DNA of 51,614 nt from Oceanobacillus caeni (GCF_019037185.1 NZ_JAHHXM010000024.1:1-51614); one strand, 5' to 3'; positions 43,092 through 51,452 are shown, numbered from the stretch's first letter. The notes: generated from the sequence alone by a model not told the origin. Numbers and translations are program-made.

Positions 43092-44365
43092 ATGAAAATG
43101 CCAAACTTTACTACACGTTTAAAAACAGTTAGCAATCACCGTTATAAAATTAAATTCATGGAAGATGGGTATCCCGGGAAGGATTTAGGAGAAACGGTTG
43201 CTTGTCATCCGATTTATGGAGTATATGTCATAAGAGACTACCTGTTTCAATTCAAAAAAACGAAAGATATCAACTATCAAAAAGCAGCGATGAGAGTTGC
43301 TGATGCAGCTATTCATAGAATGGAAAGTTTTAAAGATACATTGGTGTTTTGGTACAAATCAAACTCTGCCTTTAACTCTATGAATAGAGATTATTATTCT
43401 GGTTTAACACAATCATACTATGCCGAAGTCTTTGCACAACTTTATGCCTCAACAAATAAAGAAAAATACAAAGATGCAGCCCAAAAGGTTTACCATAGCT
43501 TAAAAATTCCAGTTACTGAAGGTGGGGTCTTTCATCATTCCTTATACGGGCCAAGTATACAGGAATACCCTATGGAGCCAAATGGCTATGTTCTAAACGG
43601 GTGGCTGTCAGCGATATCTTCAATTAAAAAATATGCTGATATCATACAAGACAAAGATGCAACTAAATTTTGGAATAAAAATCTAAATACATTAGCTAAC
43701 TTACTCCCTTTATATGATGCACCACAATTCGCAAATTCTAGATATACATTAAACGGCAGTACAACTATTAAGATTCAATCAACTGCAGGTAATATGGAGC
43801 TACAAGGAATTCATTTAAACGTTCCTGGGGAAGGGACATTTGAATTATTAGTTGATGATAAAAAAAATATATGAATTGTATTCATGATAATTCAGTGGTA
43901 AAAAAAGGACAGAAGATTTTCACCAAAAATCAATCCGCATTAATAAATGTATTATTAAGCAGATATTCATATCCTGAGACAAACGAAATTACGATTCATC
44001 TAGTTAGCGAAAACGCAGGATTGTTGACTCTCTCTATGATAAAACCAAAGTATTCTGCTAAAACTATGAAACCTGACAAATCTGTGGTGCTAGATAAAAT
44101 TCCAATTCAAAAAGGAAAAAATGTCATCAAGGTTAAAATACCTTGGCAACACTTAGAGGCACTAGGAAATCCCACTACTTTTAAACAATTTGGCAATAAA
44201 TGGCATAATGTTTATCACTTCATACACATTAATAGACTTGAAGAATTTTATCATATCACGCAAGACAAAAGATTATTGCATTATATAAACAAATGGAAGA
44301 AATATGTAGATTCATGGAGTAATAATCCATTATATAAGGGAGTGGAAACAGTTCCCTATAAGTAG
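43092..44365 (+). pseudogene. D-glucuronyl C5-epimerase-family gene split by a poly-A frameshift
   Basis: Two frames, 43092-43874 (260 aa) and 43871-44365 (164 aa), meet at A8 (43860-43867). One extra A would give a continuous protein of about 424 residues (DDKKKYMNCIHDN). The first part is the C5-epimerase alpha-helical domain: RDYYSGLTQSYYAEVFAQLY (about 98-117), EGGVFHHSL (about 144) and EPNGYVLNGWLSAI (about 160); the second part carries a beta domain and a last helical segment. Family members invert C5 of hexuronic acids in polymers. AGGAGG before the ATG. The break may be a sequence error, phase variation or slippage, so 'pseudogene' is provisional. Confidence 0.75.
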
Positions 44366-44395
44366 TTACTTCTTAGTAATTCAAGGAGGATAAAA

Positions 44396-45643
44396 ATGAA
44401 AAAAAAAGTATGTATGTTAATACACACCCATTCTTTTTTAGATTCTAGAATATTTAAAAAGGAAGCCAAAACGTTACAAAAGAATGGTTATGACGTAACA
44501 ATGATTGTACCTAGGGTTAAAGGGAATTTATTTGATATCGATAAGGCTCCTTTTAATGACCGTTTCTTACAACCAAGTTTTATGCACGAAGATATAAAAA
44601 TAGTTACCTATAAAATAGAATCTTTTAAACCCTCCCCCATCGAAATGCAAAGCCACATAGATCATGGTAATCATACCAAATTCGAAAATCCACTAACACA
44701 ACTCGGACTGGAAGAAAAAGCAGATATTTATCATGCCCATGAGTTAGGTTCATTATATGCAGGTATTGGCATCAAACGAAAGATGAAGGAATTACACAAT
44801 ACAGAAGTAAAATTAATATACGATAGTCACGACCTAATTCCGGATCCATTAGATAATAAAACCATTCCACAAAAAAGGAAAACAGCAATGTTAAAGTTAC
44901 TAAATACCATGATTAAAGAAATTGATCAACTTATAACGGTATCTCACTCCATCAAATCCTGGTATCTTTCAAAAAATCCATTGCTTCCGGTTGAAATTAT
45001 TTACAATTCTCCTCCTCTTGCCAAACCATTTGAACCTAAAGATTACAAGAATAACAAACTTACGGTTTGTTATGAAGGTCATATTGCAGATAACAAAAAA
45101 GGAAGCAGGGATAAAATATTCGATATTACAAATATATGTTCAAAGCAAACCGACTTTAACTTTAAAATAATTGGCGGTGTATTACATGGACACTCCTTAA
45201 CTGTCCCAGATAATTTGAAGAAACATGTAGAGTTAACAGGTTGGGTTGATTATCATTCCATTTCAAAGCATATGGAGAATGTTGATATTGGTTGGATTGA
45301 TTTTGATGATTTATCCCAATCCCTTAATCGATCCTATGCATTACCTAATAAATTTTTTAGTTATTTAAACAATGGAATCCCTGTAGTTGTTAATAAATGC
45401 CATGAGATGGAAGAATTTATTCGAACACATAAGTGTGGGCTTGTTATCAATAAACCGAAAGCGACAGCACAAGACTACGCAAGGGCGTTTCTATATTTAA
45501 ATAAAAATAGAGCAAAACTAACACAAATGAGTGTAAATGCGAGAAAGGTAATGGAAAACTTATATAGCTGGGAACACATGGAAAAAAGGTTGTTAAATGT
45601 CTATGAATCGTTAATAAATGGTAATAGCCCATTCATTCTATAA
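44396..45643 (+). CDS. Family 4-type glycosyltransferase, paralogue
   Basis: 415 residues, ATG with AAGGAGG seven bases upstream. Same layout as the 41599 protein: VCMLIHTHSFLDSRIFKKEA start, DIYHAHELGSLYAGIG (about 112), IYDSHDLIPDP (about 142), LTVCYEGHIADNKKGS (about 222) and LPNKFFSYLNNGIPV (about 318). It follows the epimerase gene by 30 bases on the same strand. The two enzymes probably add related sugars; donor and acceptor are unknown. Confidence 0.87.
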   Translation: MKKKVCMLIHTHSFLDSRIFKKEAKTLQKNGYDVTMIVPRVKGNLFDIDKAPFNDRFLQPSFMHEDIKIVTYKIESFKPSPIEMQSHIDHGNHTKFENPLTQLGLEEKADIYHAHELGSLYAGIGIKRKMKELHNTEVKLIYDSHDLIPDPLDNKTIPQKRKTAMLKLLNTMIKEIDQLITVSHSIKSWYLSKNPLLPVEIIYNSPPLAKPFEPKDYKNNKLTVCYEGHIADNKKGSRDKIFDITNICSKQTDFNFKIIGGVLHGHSLTVPDNLKKHVELTGWVDYHSISKHMENVDIGWIDFDDLSQSLNRSYALPNKFFSYLNNGIPVVVNKCHEMEEFIRTHKCGLVINKPKATAQDYARAFLYLNKNRAKLTQMSVNARKVMENLYSWEHMEKRLLNVYESLINGNSPFIL

Positions 45644-45645
45644 TA

Positions 45646-45673
45646 GTGGGGGGAGCTTTTTACCCCCCACGAA
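45646..45673. terminator. Bidirectional terminator
   Basis: GTGGGGGG-AGCTTTTTA-CCCCCCAC between convergent genes; includes the last codons of the 2-epimerase gene. Confidence 0.7.
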
Positions 45674-46733
45674 TTATCCTATAAATTTTTTCCGATGTTT
45701 TTCCATCTCCAAATAACATTGGGTAGGAATCTGGTTCCTTTTTAGCTGATATTTCTTTTAAAATTTTCTGGTGATCAGACGCACCAACAATACTATTCCA
45801 TTTTGCTTCTACCGTTTCAATCCATTCTGTTTCATCCCGCAACGTGATACAAGGAACTTGAAGCATATAAGCCTCCTTTTGAACACCTCCAGAATCAGTT
45901 AATATCATCTTTGCTTCGCTTTCTAAAGCAAGCATATCAAAATAATTCAAGGGTTCAATCGTATGAATATGGGAGGCTGTGATCATGGATTCCAAATTCC
46001 AATGCTCTATCTTTTTCTTTGTTCGCGGGTGCAATGGAAGTACTACAGGCCTATCTAATTGGGACAGTACCTTCAACAATGTTTGAAGTCTATCCATTCT
46101 ATCCGTATTTTCCGCACGATGAACGGTAGCAAGGTAATAATCTTTCTTGTCAAGATTCAACCTGCTAAAAAGGGTAGAATGTTTTAAAGCTTCAGACTTA
46201 AAATGAAGAACCGCATCATACATAATATCACCTGTTATAAAGACCCTATCTTTTATCCCTTCCCTCTTTAAATTACTATGAGCACTTTTCGTTGGACAAA
46301 ATAACCATGTAGAAAGATGGTCCGTTAAAAGTCGGTTAATCTCCTCCGGCATCTTTTTATTAAAACTACGCAGCCCTGCCTCTACATGGGCAATTGGTAT
46401 ATGCAACTTTGAAGCCGCTAAGCTACCTGCAAGGGTAGAATTGGTATCCCCATAAACAAGAACGATATTAGGTTCTTCTTTGAATAAAATAGATTCAATT
46501 TCTGATAACATTCTTCCCGTTTGATTCCCGTGAGTACCAGATCCAATCCCTAGATTATAATCTGGCTTCGGAATTTTCAACTGGTCAAAGAAAATATCGG
46601 ACATATTTGCATCATAATGTTGTCCTGTATGAACTAATATTTCTTTTATGTTAGGATCTTTCTGGAATAATCTTGATAACATGGAAACTTTTATAAATTG
46701 TGGCCTTGCTCCAACTACAGTTACAATTTTCAC
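45660..46733 (-). CDS. Non-hydrolysing UDP-sugar 2-epimerase (WbpI/WecB-like)
   Basis: 357 residues. KIVTVVGARPQFIKVSMLSR start, TGQHYDANMSDIFFDQLKIP (about 36-55), VYGDTNSTLAG (about 93), HVEAGLRSF and MPEEINRLLTDHLS (about 113-137), LTDSGGVQKEA (about 281). The NMSDIFF and KPDYNLGIGSG wording is closer to WbpI, which epimerises UDP-2,3-diacetamido-glucuronate to the manno form, than to plain UDP-GlcNAc 2-epimerases. Last gene of a minus-strand operon with the acetyltransferase (15 bases) and the CgeB-like gene. Confidence 0.87.
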   Translation of the reverse strand: MKIVTVVGARPQFIKVSMLSRLFQKDPNIKEILVHTGQHYDANMSDIFFDQLKIPKPDYNLGIGSGTHGNQTGRMLSEIESILFKEEPNIVLVYGDTNSTLAGSLAASKLHIPIAHVEAGLRSFNKKMPEEINRLLTDHLSTWLFCPTKSAHSNLKREGIKDRVFITGDIMYDAVLHFKSEALKHSTLFSRLNLDKKDYYLATVHRAENTDRMDRLQTLLKVLSQLDRPVVLPLHPRTKKKIEHWNLESMITASHIHTIEPLNYFDMLALESEAKMILTDSGGVQKEAYMLQVPCITLRDETEWIETVEAKWNSIVGASDHQKILKEISAKKEPDSYPMLFGDGKTSEKIYRIIRGG

Positions 46734-46748
46734 GATAAATCCCCCCTT

Positions 46749-47429
46749 CTAGGAATTAATCTTTCGAGCAGGAACGCCAACAACAGTAATATTTTCTTCT
46801 AAGTCTTTAGTAACAACGGAACCAGCACCTACTATTGTATTTCTGCCTATTTTAATTCCTGGAAGTAGTGAAGCATTGTTCCCAATCTTTACTCCCTTTT
46901 CGATATATGCTCCTTTTAAAGAGTATGGTTTAGTCCCCATATACTTATCATTCGACATCGAGACACAAGGTCCGATGAAAACATCATCCTCCAGCGTTGT
47001 ATCCCCAGTTACATATGCAAGTGTTTGAATGGTGCAATTTTTCCCTATTTTTGAATTCAATTCTACAATAGCTGCTCTTCCAACAACAGTTCCTTCCCCT
47101 ATTAAGACATTCTCTCTAATGCTTGCATGATCACCAATAAATACATTTTTGTCAATATGTGTCCCTGAATAAACGGAAGCCAAATTTCCAATTCTAGTCC
47201 CTGATTGAATAATTAATGAAACATTTTCCTGTGAAATTTTTCTCATTCTTTTGTTGACCGCCGGTTTTATACCTAATACACAGCTGTTTCCAATAACAAC
47301 ATCATCAGCGATTTTAGTGCCTTGTAATATAGTGGTGTGATGACCGATTACGACATTTTCTCCAATTGTCACACCTTTTTCAATAACGACATGACTTCCT
47401 AACTCTACACTTTCTGGAATGACAGACAA
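46749..47429 (-). CDS. Hexapeptide-repeat N-acetyltransferase (WbpD-like)
   Basis: 226 residues, TTG start preceded by GGGGG. Left-handed beta-helix throughout: repeats such as VVIEKGVTIGENVVIG (12-27), NVFIGDHASIRENVLIG (about 96) and IKIGRNTIVGAGSVVTKDLE (about 193-212), with the sugar acetyltransferase insert FIGPCVSMSNDKYMG (about 153). WbpD acetylates the 3-amino group of UDP-GlcNAc3NA with acetyl-CoA. It is about 30 residues longer than WbpD, with an extra segment near 55-75. Confidence 0.85.
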   Translation of the reverse strand: MSVIPESVELGSHVVIEKGVTIGENVVIGHHTTILQGTKIADDVVIGNSCVLGIKPAVNKRMRKISQENVSLIIQSGTRIGNLASVYSGTHIDKNVFIGDHASIRENVLIGEGTVVGRAAIVELNSKIGKNCTIQTLAYVTGDTTLEDDVFIGPCVSMSNDKYMGTKPYSLKGAYIEKGVKIGNNASLLPGIKIGRNTIVGAGSVVTKDLEENITVVGVPARKINS

Positions 47430-47444
47430 AATAAATCCCCCTTA

Positions 47445-48365
47445 TTAAAAAACAATGCTTTCCATTCTTTCAACTAATTGCCGAGCTCTTATTTTAACGG
47501 AGTGGTTTTCGTGAATAAAATGATAGCCTTGTTCAGCAATTTGCTGTCGTTTAATTTCATTCTTTAAATAGTATGCAGCCTTCTCTTTAAAGTTGTTTTC
47601 ATCGATTGGAACAAAGTGTGTACCTGGAATAAAACCAATATCTTCCAGTTCCTTGAATGTAGGTGCTAAAAGTAACGTATTACACGCTAAAACCTCAAAA
47701 TATTTTCTGACAGGATAATAATATATCGATGGGCACGTAAAAAAGATCTTGGCTCGATTTATCTCCTTAGCGTAATAGGAGCCAATAAAATGTTGGGTTT
47801 CTTCCTGTTCATTAAATGACTTATATCCCGGATGCTCGTGGTAAACAAAATTAGAGTTTTCTTTATATGTGTTACGTATTTTTTTTCTTAATGGATAAAT
47901 ATCGTTTACCGCCCCCATCATTAATAGATGAATAGTCTTTTGTTTATGATAATCCCTATAAATTTTTGTATTAATAAAATGAGGAAACCATTCCATTTTA
48001 TGTTGAAATTCTGGGTAAATTTCGATGAATTTATCTCGAGCTATTGTGAATAAATAAGGTATTTTATTTTTGGAAATAAAATTTCTTCGATGATTTGTAA
48101 ATCGATGAACATCATTAATAAATAATCCTACGGGAATGTCAATGTTCGCTAAACCCTTAATTAAAGGAGAAAATTTTTTGCCTATATCATTTAATAATAA
48201 AATAAAATCTGGTCGGATAGATAATTTTTTGAGAATAGAACTGATATGTCCATTTTTTCTCCAGAATGTGACATGTGCTATCTTAACAAGCTCCTGTTCA
48301 AGATAATAAAAGTTTTTGTTCAAAAGTTGAGATGTATCTTCAGCAATAAATAATATATGAATCAT
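47445..48365 (-). CDS. CgeB-like glycosyltransferase
   Basis: 306 residues from ATG at 48365 (AAAGGGTGGG upstream). GT-B-like: IHILFIAEDTSQLLNKNFYY start, GLFINDVHRFTNHRRNF (about 82), MEWFPHFINTKIYRD (about 122), and the C-terminal donor site KYFEVLACNTLLLAPTFKEL (about 223-242), as in the spore maturation protein CgeB family. CgeB decorates the spore crust of Bacillus subtilis late in sporulation. First gene of the operon with wbpD- and wbpI-like genes. Specificity unknown. Confidence 0.8.
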   Translation of the reverse strand: MIHILFIAEDTSQLLNKNFYYLEQELVKIAHVTFWRKNGHISSILKKLSIRPDFILLLNDIGKKFSPLIKGLANIDIPVGLFINDVHRFTNHRRNFISKNKIPYLFTIARDKFIEIYPEFQHKMEWFPHFINTKIYRDYHKQKTIHLLMMGAVNDIYPLRKKIRNTYKENSNFVYHEHPGYKSFNEQEETQHFIGSYYAKEINRAKIFFTCPSIYYYPVRKYFEVLACNTLLLAPTFKELEDIGFIPGTHFVPIDENNFKEKAAYYLKNEIKRQQIAEQGYHFIHENHSVKIRARQLVERMESIVF

Positions 48366-48446
48366 ACCCACCCTTTCTTAGATTTGTAGTTAAAGAGCCA
48401 ATTTATCTCTTTCATTACCATCGTCCATATCAATTTTTAACCAAAA

Positions 48447-48455
48447 CATAGTATA
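48447..48455 (+). promoter_or_regulatory. SigK-like -10 box before the Gfo/Idh gene
   Basis: CATAGTATA fits CATANNNTA, 35 bases before the ATG at 48490; identical to the box before cotW. The -35 AC spacing is not met. Confidence 0.45.
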
Positions 48456-48489
48456 TATTAGGAGTTCAACAAATATGAGGAGGTTAAAT

Positions 48490-49443
48490 ATGAAAATCGG
48501 AGTAATCGGTATTGGGAAAATGGGAGAAAATCATGTTCGAACATACTTATCCCTTCCAAACCATTGCGAACTCGTGGGTATATACGATATAGACGAAAAG
48601 AGAGCAAATGAAATTGCTAAAAAATATCAGATTAAACCTTTTCATTCTTTAGATAACCTTCTCCGATCAGTTGATGCTGTTAGTATTGCTGTACCAACAG
48701 AATTTCATTATAAAGTTGGCTTATCTTGTATAAAGCATAACGTGCACATGTTAATGGAAAAACCAATTACTAGTACAGTAGATCAAGCAAAGGATTTGAT
48801 TAATCGGGCAAAAAAAGCTGGTATTAAACTACAAATTGGTCACATTGAACTCTTTAATCCATTAATACAATTCCTAAAAAATAAATTGCAAACTGAGAAA
48901 ATTGTAGAAATTGTTCATTACAGAATGAGTCCACATGATGATAGAACGAAAGATATTGATGTGGTGAAAGATCTAATGATTCATGATTTATATATCTTAG
49001 ATGAACTCCTTAAAGATGACTATAGCGATTTGTATTCCCTTGGGAAAGTAATAAATGGAATCCCAGAACACGCTGTTACTATGATTAAATCTTTAACAGG
49101 AGTGACAGCTCAGCTAACTGCAAGTTTTAAATCTATAAGGAAAGTTAGGACGATTAACGTCGTCACAGAAGATGCCTTTTTTGAGGTTGATATTTTAAAT
49201 AACGTGATGAAAATCTCTCGCTCTATTAAAGAAGATAACAGTGATATTCCAGTACCGATTATAGAAACCATTCAATTTGACAGCTCTATAAAGCCATTAA
49301 GCCTACAAGTATTAGATTTCATGAATTGTATTAATAAAGATGGAAAACCTAAAGTGACCGGAGAAGATGGATTGAAAATATTATTTTTGACGAATAAAAT
49401 TAGCGAATCTATTATTCATTCAAATGAAAACAAGGATAAATAA
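48490..49443 (+). CDS. Gfo/Idh/MocA-family UDP-sugar 3-dehydrogenase (WbpB-like role)
   Basis: 317 residues from ATG at 48490 (GAGGAGG six bases upstream). NAD-binding KIGVIGIGKMGENHVRTYLS (2-21), AVPTEFH (about 69), the family lysine in LMEKPIT (about 92) and HIELFNPLI (about 119), with VKDLMIHDLYILD (about 160) holding the catalytic His. Enzymes of this group oxidise C3 of UDP-GlcNAc or UDP-GlcNAcA. It supplies the 3-keto step otherwise missing from the pathway. It is closer in pattern to UDP-GlcNAc 3-dehydrogenases than to Pseudomonas WbpB itself. Confidence 0.8.
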   Translation: MKIGVIGIGKMGENHVRTYLSLPNHCELVGIYDIDEKRANEIAKKYQIKPFHSLDNLLRSVDAVSIAVPTEFHYKVGLSCIKHNVHMLMEKPITSTVDQAKDLINRAKKAGIKLQIGHIELFNPLIQFLKNKLQTEKIVEIVHYRMSPHDDRTKDIDVVKDLMIHDLYILDELLKDDYSDLYSLGKVINGIPEHAVTMIKSLTGVTAQLTASFKSIRKVRTINVVTEDAFFEVDILNNVMKISRSIKEDNSDIPVPIIETIQFDSSIKPLSLQVLDFMNCINKDGKPKVTGEDGLKILFLTNKISESIIHSNENKDK

Positions 49444-49482
49444 ATGGGTATTCCCTGCCTTGGGGAATACCTTATTTTTTAT
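49443..49482 (+). terminator. Terminator of the Gfo/Idh gene
   Basis: GGTATTCCC-TGCCTT-GGGGAATACC followed by TTATTTTTTATTT. Confidence 0.88.
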
Positions 49483-49516
49483 TTGGAGTGGTAAAACTGT
49501 ATACTGTATTAAAATA

Positions 49517-49621
49517 CTACCGTCTTTTTTTTCTTTTTCCACAACCACAACCTGACTTTTTCCTTCTCCTTGAATATGTTACTTCCTTTGATCCCTTTTT
49601 TGATTGGTGTTTCTCCTTCAT
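49517..49621 (-). CDS. Small basic Cys-Gly protein (34 aa)
   Basis: Read from ATG at 49621, GGAGG being seven bases upstream (an ATG six bases earlier is too near). Sequence MKEKHQSKKGSKEVTYSRRR continues KKSGCGCGKRKKRR: strongly basic, with a CGCG pair. It lies downstream of the YjcA-like gene on the same strand. Possibly a cross-linked or DNA/polyanion-binding spore peptide; no family recognised. Confidence 0.65.
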   Translation of the reverse strand: MKEKHQSKKGSKEVTYSRRRKKSGCGCGKRKKRR

Positions 49622-49642
49622 TTCCATTCCTCCCTGTTAAAA

Positions 49643-49999
49643 TTAAAAATCTGTGAGTCTATTTACTACAGATTCCAAAAATCCTGCCGCACCTGTAATT
49701 GCAAGAACGATAATGACGAATTCCATAACAGTCGGCCAAACATAATAAAGCCCTAACAGCAAAACTGCACACCATACTCCTGTGCACCAATAACAGCTAA
49801 GTAATTCGCCTACCCATTTTTTAATTCCATTTCCTTTTATTTGTATATATGTTACAACTGTTCCATCCTCTTCTACTTCTTCCACTTCCTCTATAAATGG
49901 TGATCTTAAAAATGCGGTTATTTTATCAAAAACAATCAATCTAGTTAATCGAAATGTTGCCAATGCTAACAATAAAAATTCGAAAACTGATAAATTCAT
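49643..49999 (-). CDS. DUF1360 protein, YjcA-like sporulation membrane protein
   Basis: 118 residues from ATG at 49999 (AGAGGATGATGAA upstream); the longer frame to 50098 has no ribosome site. FLLLALATFRLTRLIVFDKI start (about 8-27), an acidic segment EEVEEVEEDG, the family motif ELLSCYWCTGVWCAVLL (about 66-82) with three cysteines, and two or three membrane helices. In Bacillus subtilis yjcA is a sporulation gene beside cotVWX and yjcZ, which matches the content of this locus. Confidence 0.85.
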   Translation of the reverse strand: MNLSVFEFLLLALATFRLTRLIVFDKITAFLRSPFIEEVEEVEEDGTVVTYIQIKGNGIKKWVGELLSCYWCTGVWCAVLLLGLYYVWPTVMEFVIIVLAITGAAGFLESVVNRLTDF

Positions 50000-50112
50000 T
50001 TCATCATCCTCTTTAATGAACGTATTGAAAAAAACGTATTGTATTGTATGAGTTTTAATAACAATTGGTATAGGCAGCAACGTACAGAGTAATGGCAATT
50101 TATCATGAAGAA

Positions 50113-50121
50113 CATATTGTA
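50113..50121 (+). promoter_or_regulatory. SigK-like -10 box before the yjaZ-like gene
   Basis: CATATTGTA fits CATANNNTA; the start codon is 68 bases on, across repeat copy H. Confidence 0.35.
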
Positions 50122-50122
50122 A

Positions 50123-50163
50123 TAATGAAGACCTCCATCAGTTATCGGATCTTCACGGGCAGG
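50123..50163 (+). repeat. Dispersed folded repeat, copy H (short)
   Basis: AATGAAGACCTCCATCAGTT joined to ATCGGATCTTCACGGGCAG: the left end fused to the start of the rod, hairpin 1 and the 3' half being lost. In the leader of the YjaZ-like gene. Confidence 0.65.
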
Positions 50164-50189
50164 ATAAATATTGTAAAGGAGGGAATGGA

Positions 50190-50968
50190 TTGAGTGTTAT
50201 CAATACAAAAAAATGGTTAGATCAAGAATCCTATAATCCAATCAAACTTTGTAAAAAATTAGAACCTTACTTTAATAAATTGGATGCCCAAAATATTTAT
50301 CATTATTTAACATTAAACGGAATGTTTCGTAAATCTAAAGCAGTAGAAAATAATTTCATAAAGGATCCAAATAAAATTTATAACATCATTAAACGGGAAC
50401 ATCAGAGCCTTAGGAAGGAATGGCATGGCCCGGATATTCCTATTATTATCTTACCTTCCGATCCAATGAATCAAAAATTAATAAAAGAGTTCAATGGGAA
50501 GTCTGGACTAGCTTTTAAGGATAAGTTATTTCTTTTTTTATCTAAGAAAAATACGACGGACGAAATTCGGGCATTGTTCGTTCATGAATATAATCATGTT
50601 TGTCGGTTGAAACATTACAAAAAAAAAAGGAAGAAAAGTTCACATTACTTGATACGGTTATTCTTGAAGGGTTAGCTGAACATGCGGTATTAGAAAGGTT
50701 TGGAAAAAAATACCTAGCAAGCTGGACCTCTTACTATGACTCCTCCATCCAACAAAAATTATGGAAAAGGTTTGTTCAACCTAACAAAGACATTTCTGTC
50801 CAAAACCCAAAGCATAACCATATCCTTTACGGTTTAAAGTTATATCCTAAAATGACTGGTTATTCCGTTGGTTATTATTTAGTTAATAACTATATCCAAA
50901 AACACAACACAGCTATTAAAGACATGTTAAGTATGGATTCAACAAGGATTGCGTCGATTTCAACTTAG
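50190..50968 (+). pseudogene. DUF2268 (YjaZ-like) predicted zinc protease, frameshifted
   Basis: Frames 50190-50675 and 50600-50968 overlap. At A10 (50619-50628) one extra A would restore a single protein of about 259 residues, the size of Bacillus YjaZ. Part 1 ends with the zinc-metalloprotease motif FVHEYNHVCRLKHY (HExxH, about 131-144); part 2 continues LDTVILEGLAEHAVLERFGK with the third metal-ligand Glu. TTG start (50190) preceded by AAGGAGGG. Either sequence error or loss; the intact protein would be a cytoplasmic protease of unknown substrate. Confidence 0.8.
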
Positions 50969-51040
50969 AATTTTATTCATTACACATAGCCCAAATTACC
51001 TCAATCTAGACGTACACCCATATCATACAAACGCCCGACA

Positions 51041-51049
51041 CATATAGTA
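51041..51049 (+). promoter_or_regulatory. SigK-like -10 box before the yjcZ-like pair
   Basis: CATATAGTA fits CATANNNTA, 33 bases before the first ATG; only the -10 element is clear. Confidence 0.5.
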
Positions 51050-51081
51050 ATATTGTAAATCACTTTGGAGGTGATGTTTAA

Positions 51082-51180
51082 ATGAGTAATGTTGAAGGTG
51101 GCTATGGTGGAGGCTTTGCCTTACTTGTAGTATTGTTCATACTATTAATTATTGTGGGCTCAGCTTACGTTGCCTGCTAA
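51082..51180 (+). CDS. YjcZ-family sporulation peptide (32 aa)
   Basis: MSNVEGGYGGGFALLVVLFI continues LLIIVGSAYVAC. Gly-rich head plus the conserved membrane helix [25 protein letters not shown] upstream of the ATG. Ends in a cysteine, unlike the 20003 copy. Confidence 0.88.
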   Translation: MSNVEGGYGGGFALLVVLFILLIIVGSAYVAC

Positions 51181-51228
51181 AGTAAAATAAGGATGGTTTC
51201 TTAAATAAATAAAAGGAGGAATTCAATA

Positions 51229-51357
51229 ATGGGCTTCGGATGTGGATGTTACGGATACGGTGGTTACGGCTATGGTGGTTATGGACGCGGAAACGGATTT
51301 GCGTTAATCGTTGTTTTATTTATCCTTCTAATAATCGTTGGTGCAGCTTGGCTGTAA
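51229..51357 (+). CDS. YjcZ-family sporulation peptide with Gly-Tyr-rich head (42 aa)
   Basis: [20 protein letters not shown] then [22 protein letters not shown]. The head consists of GYGG repeats with a CGC pair; the helix is nearly the same as in the 20003 peptide. AAAGGAGG upstream. Probably cotranscribed with 51082, 48 bases away. Tyr and Cys suggest oxidative cross-linking in the spore envelope (inference). Confidence 0.88.
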   Translation: MGFGCGCYGYGGYGYGGYGRGNGFALIVVLFILLIIVGAAWL

Positions 51358-51379
51358 ATTCTATCATTTAATATTGTTT

Positions 51380-51415
51380 AAGAAGGGAAACCATCCAACT
51401 GGTTTCCTTTTCTAA
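51380..51415 (+). terminator. Terminator of the yjcZ-like pair
   Basis: AAGGGAAACCA-TCCAAC-TGGTTTCCTTTTC stem-loop with T run. Confidence 0.8.
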
Positions 51416-51452
51416 TGATGGAAAATAGGGAAAGTAACGACTATAAGGAATA

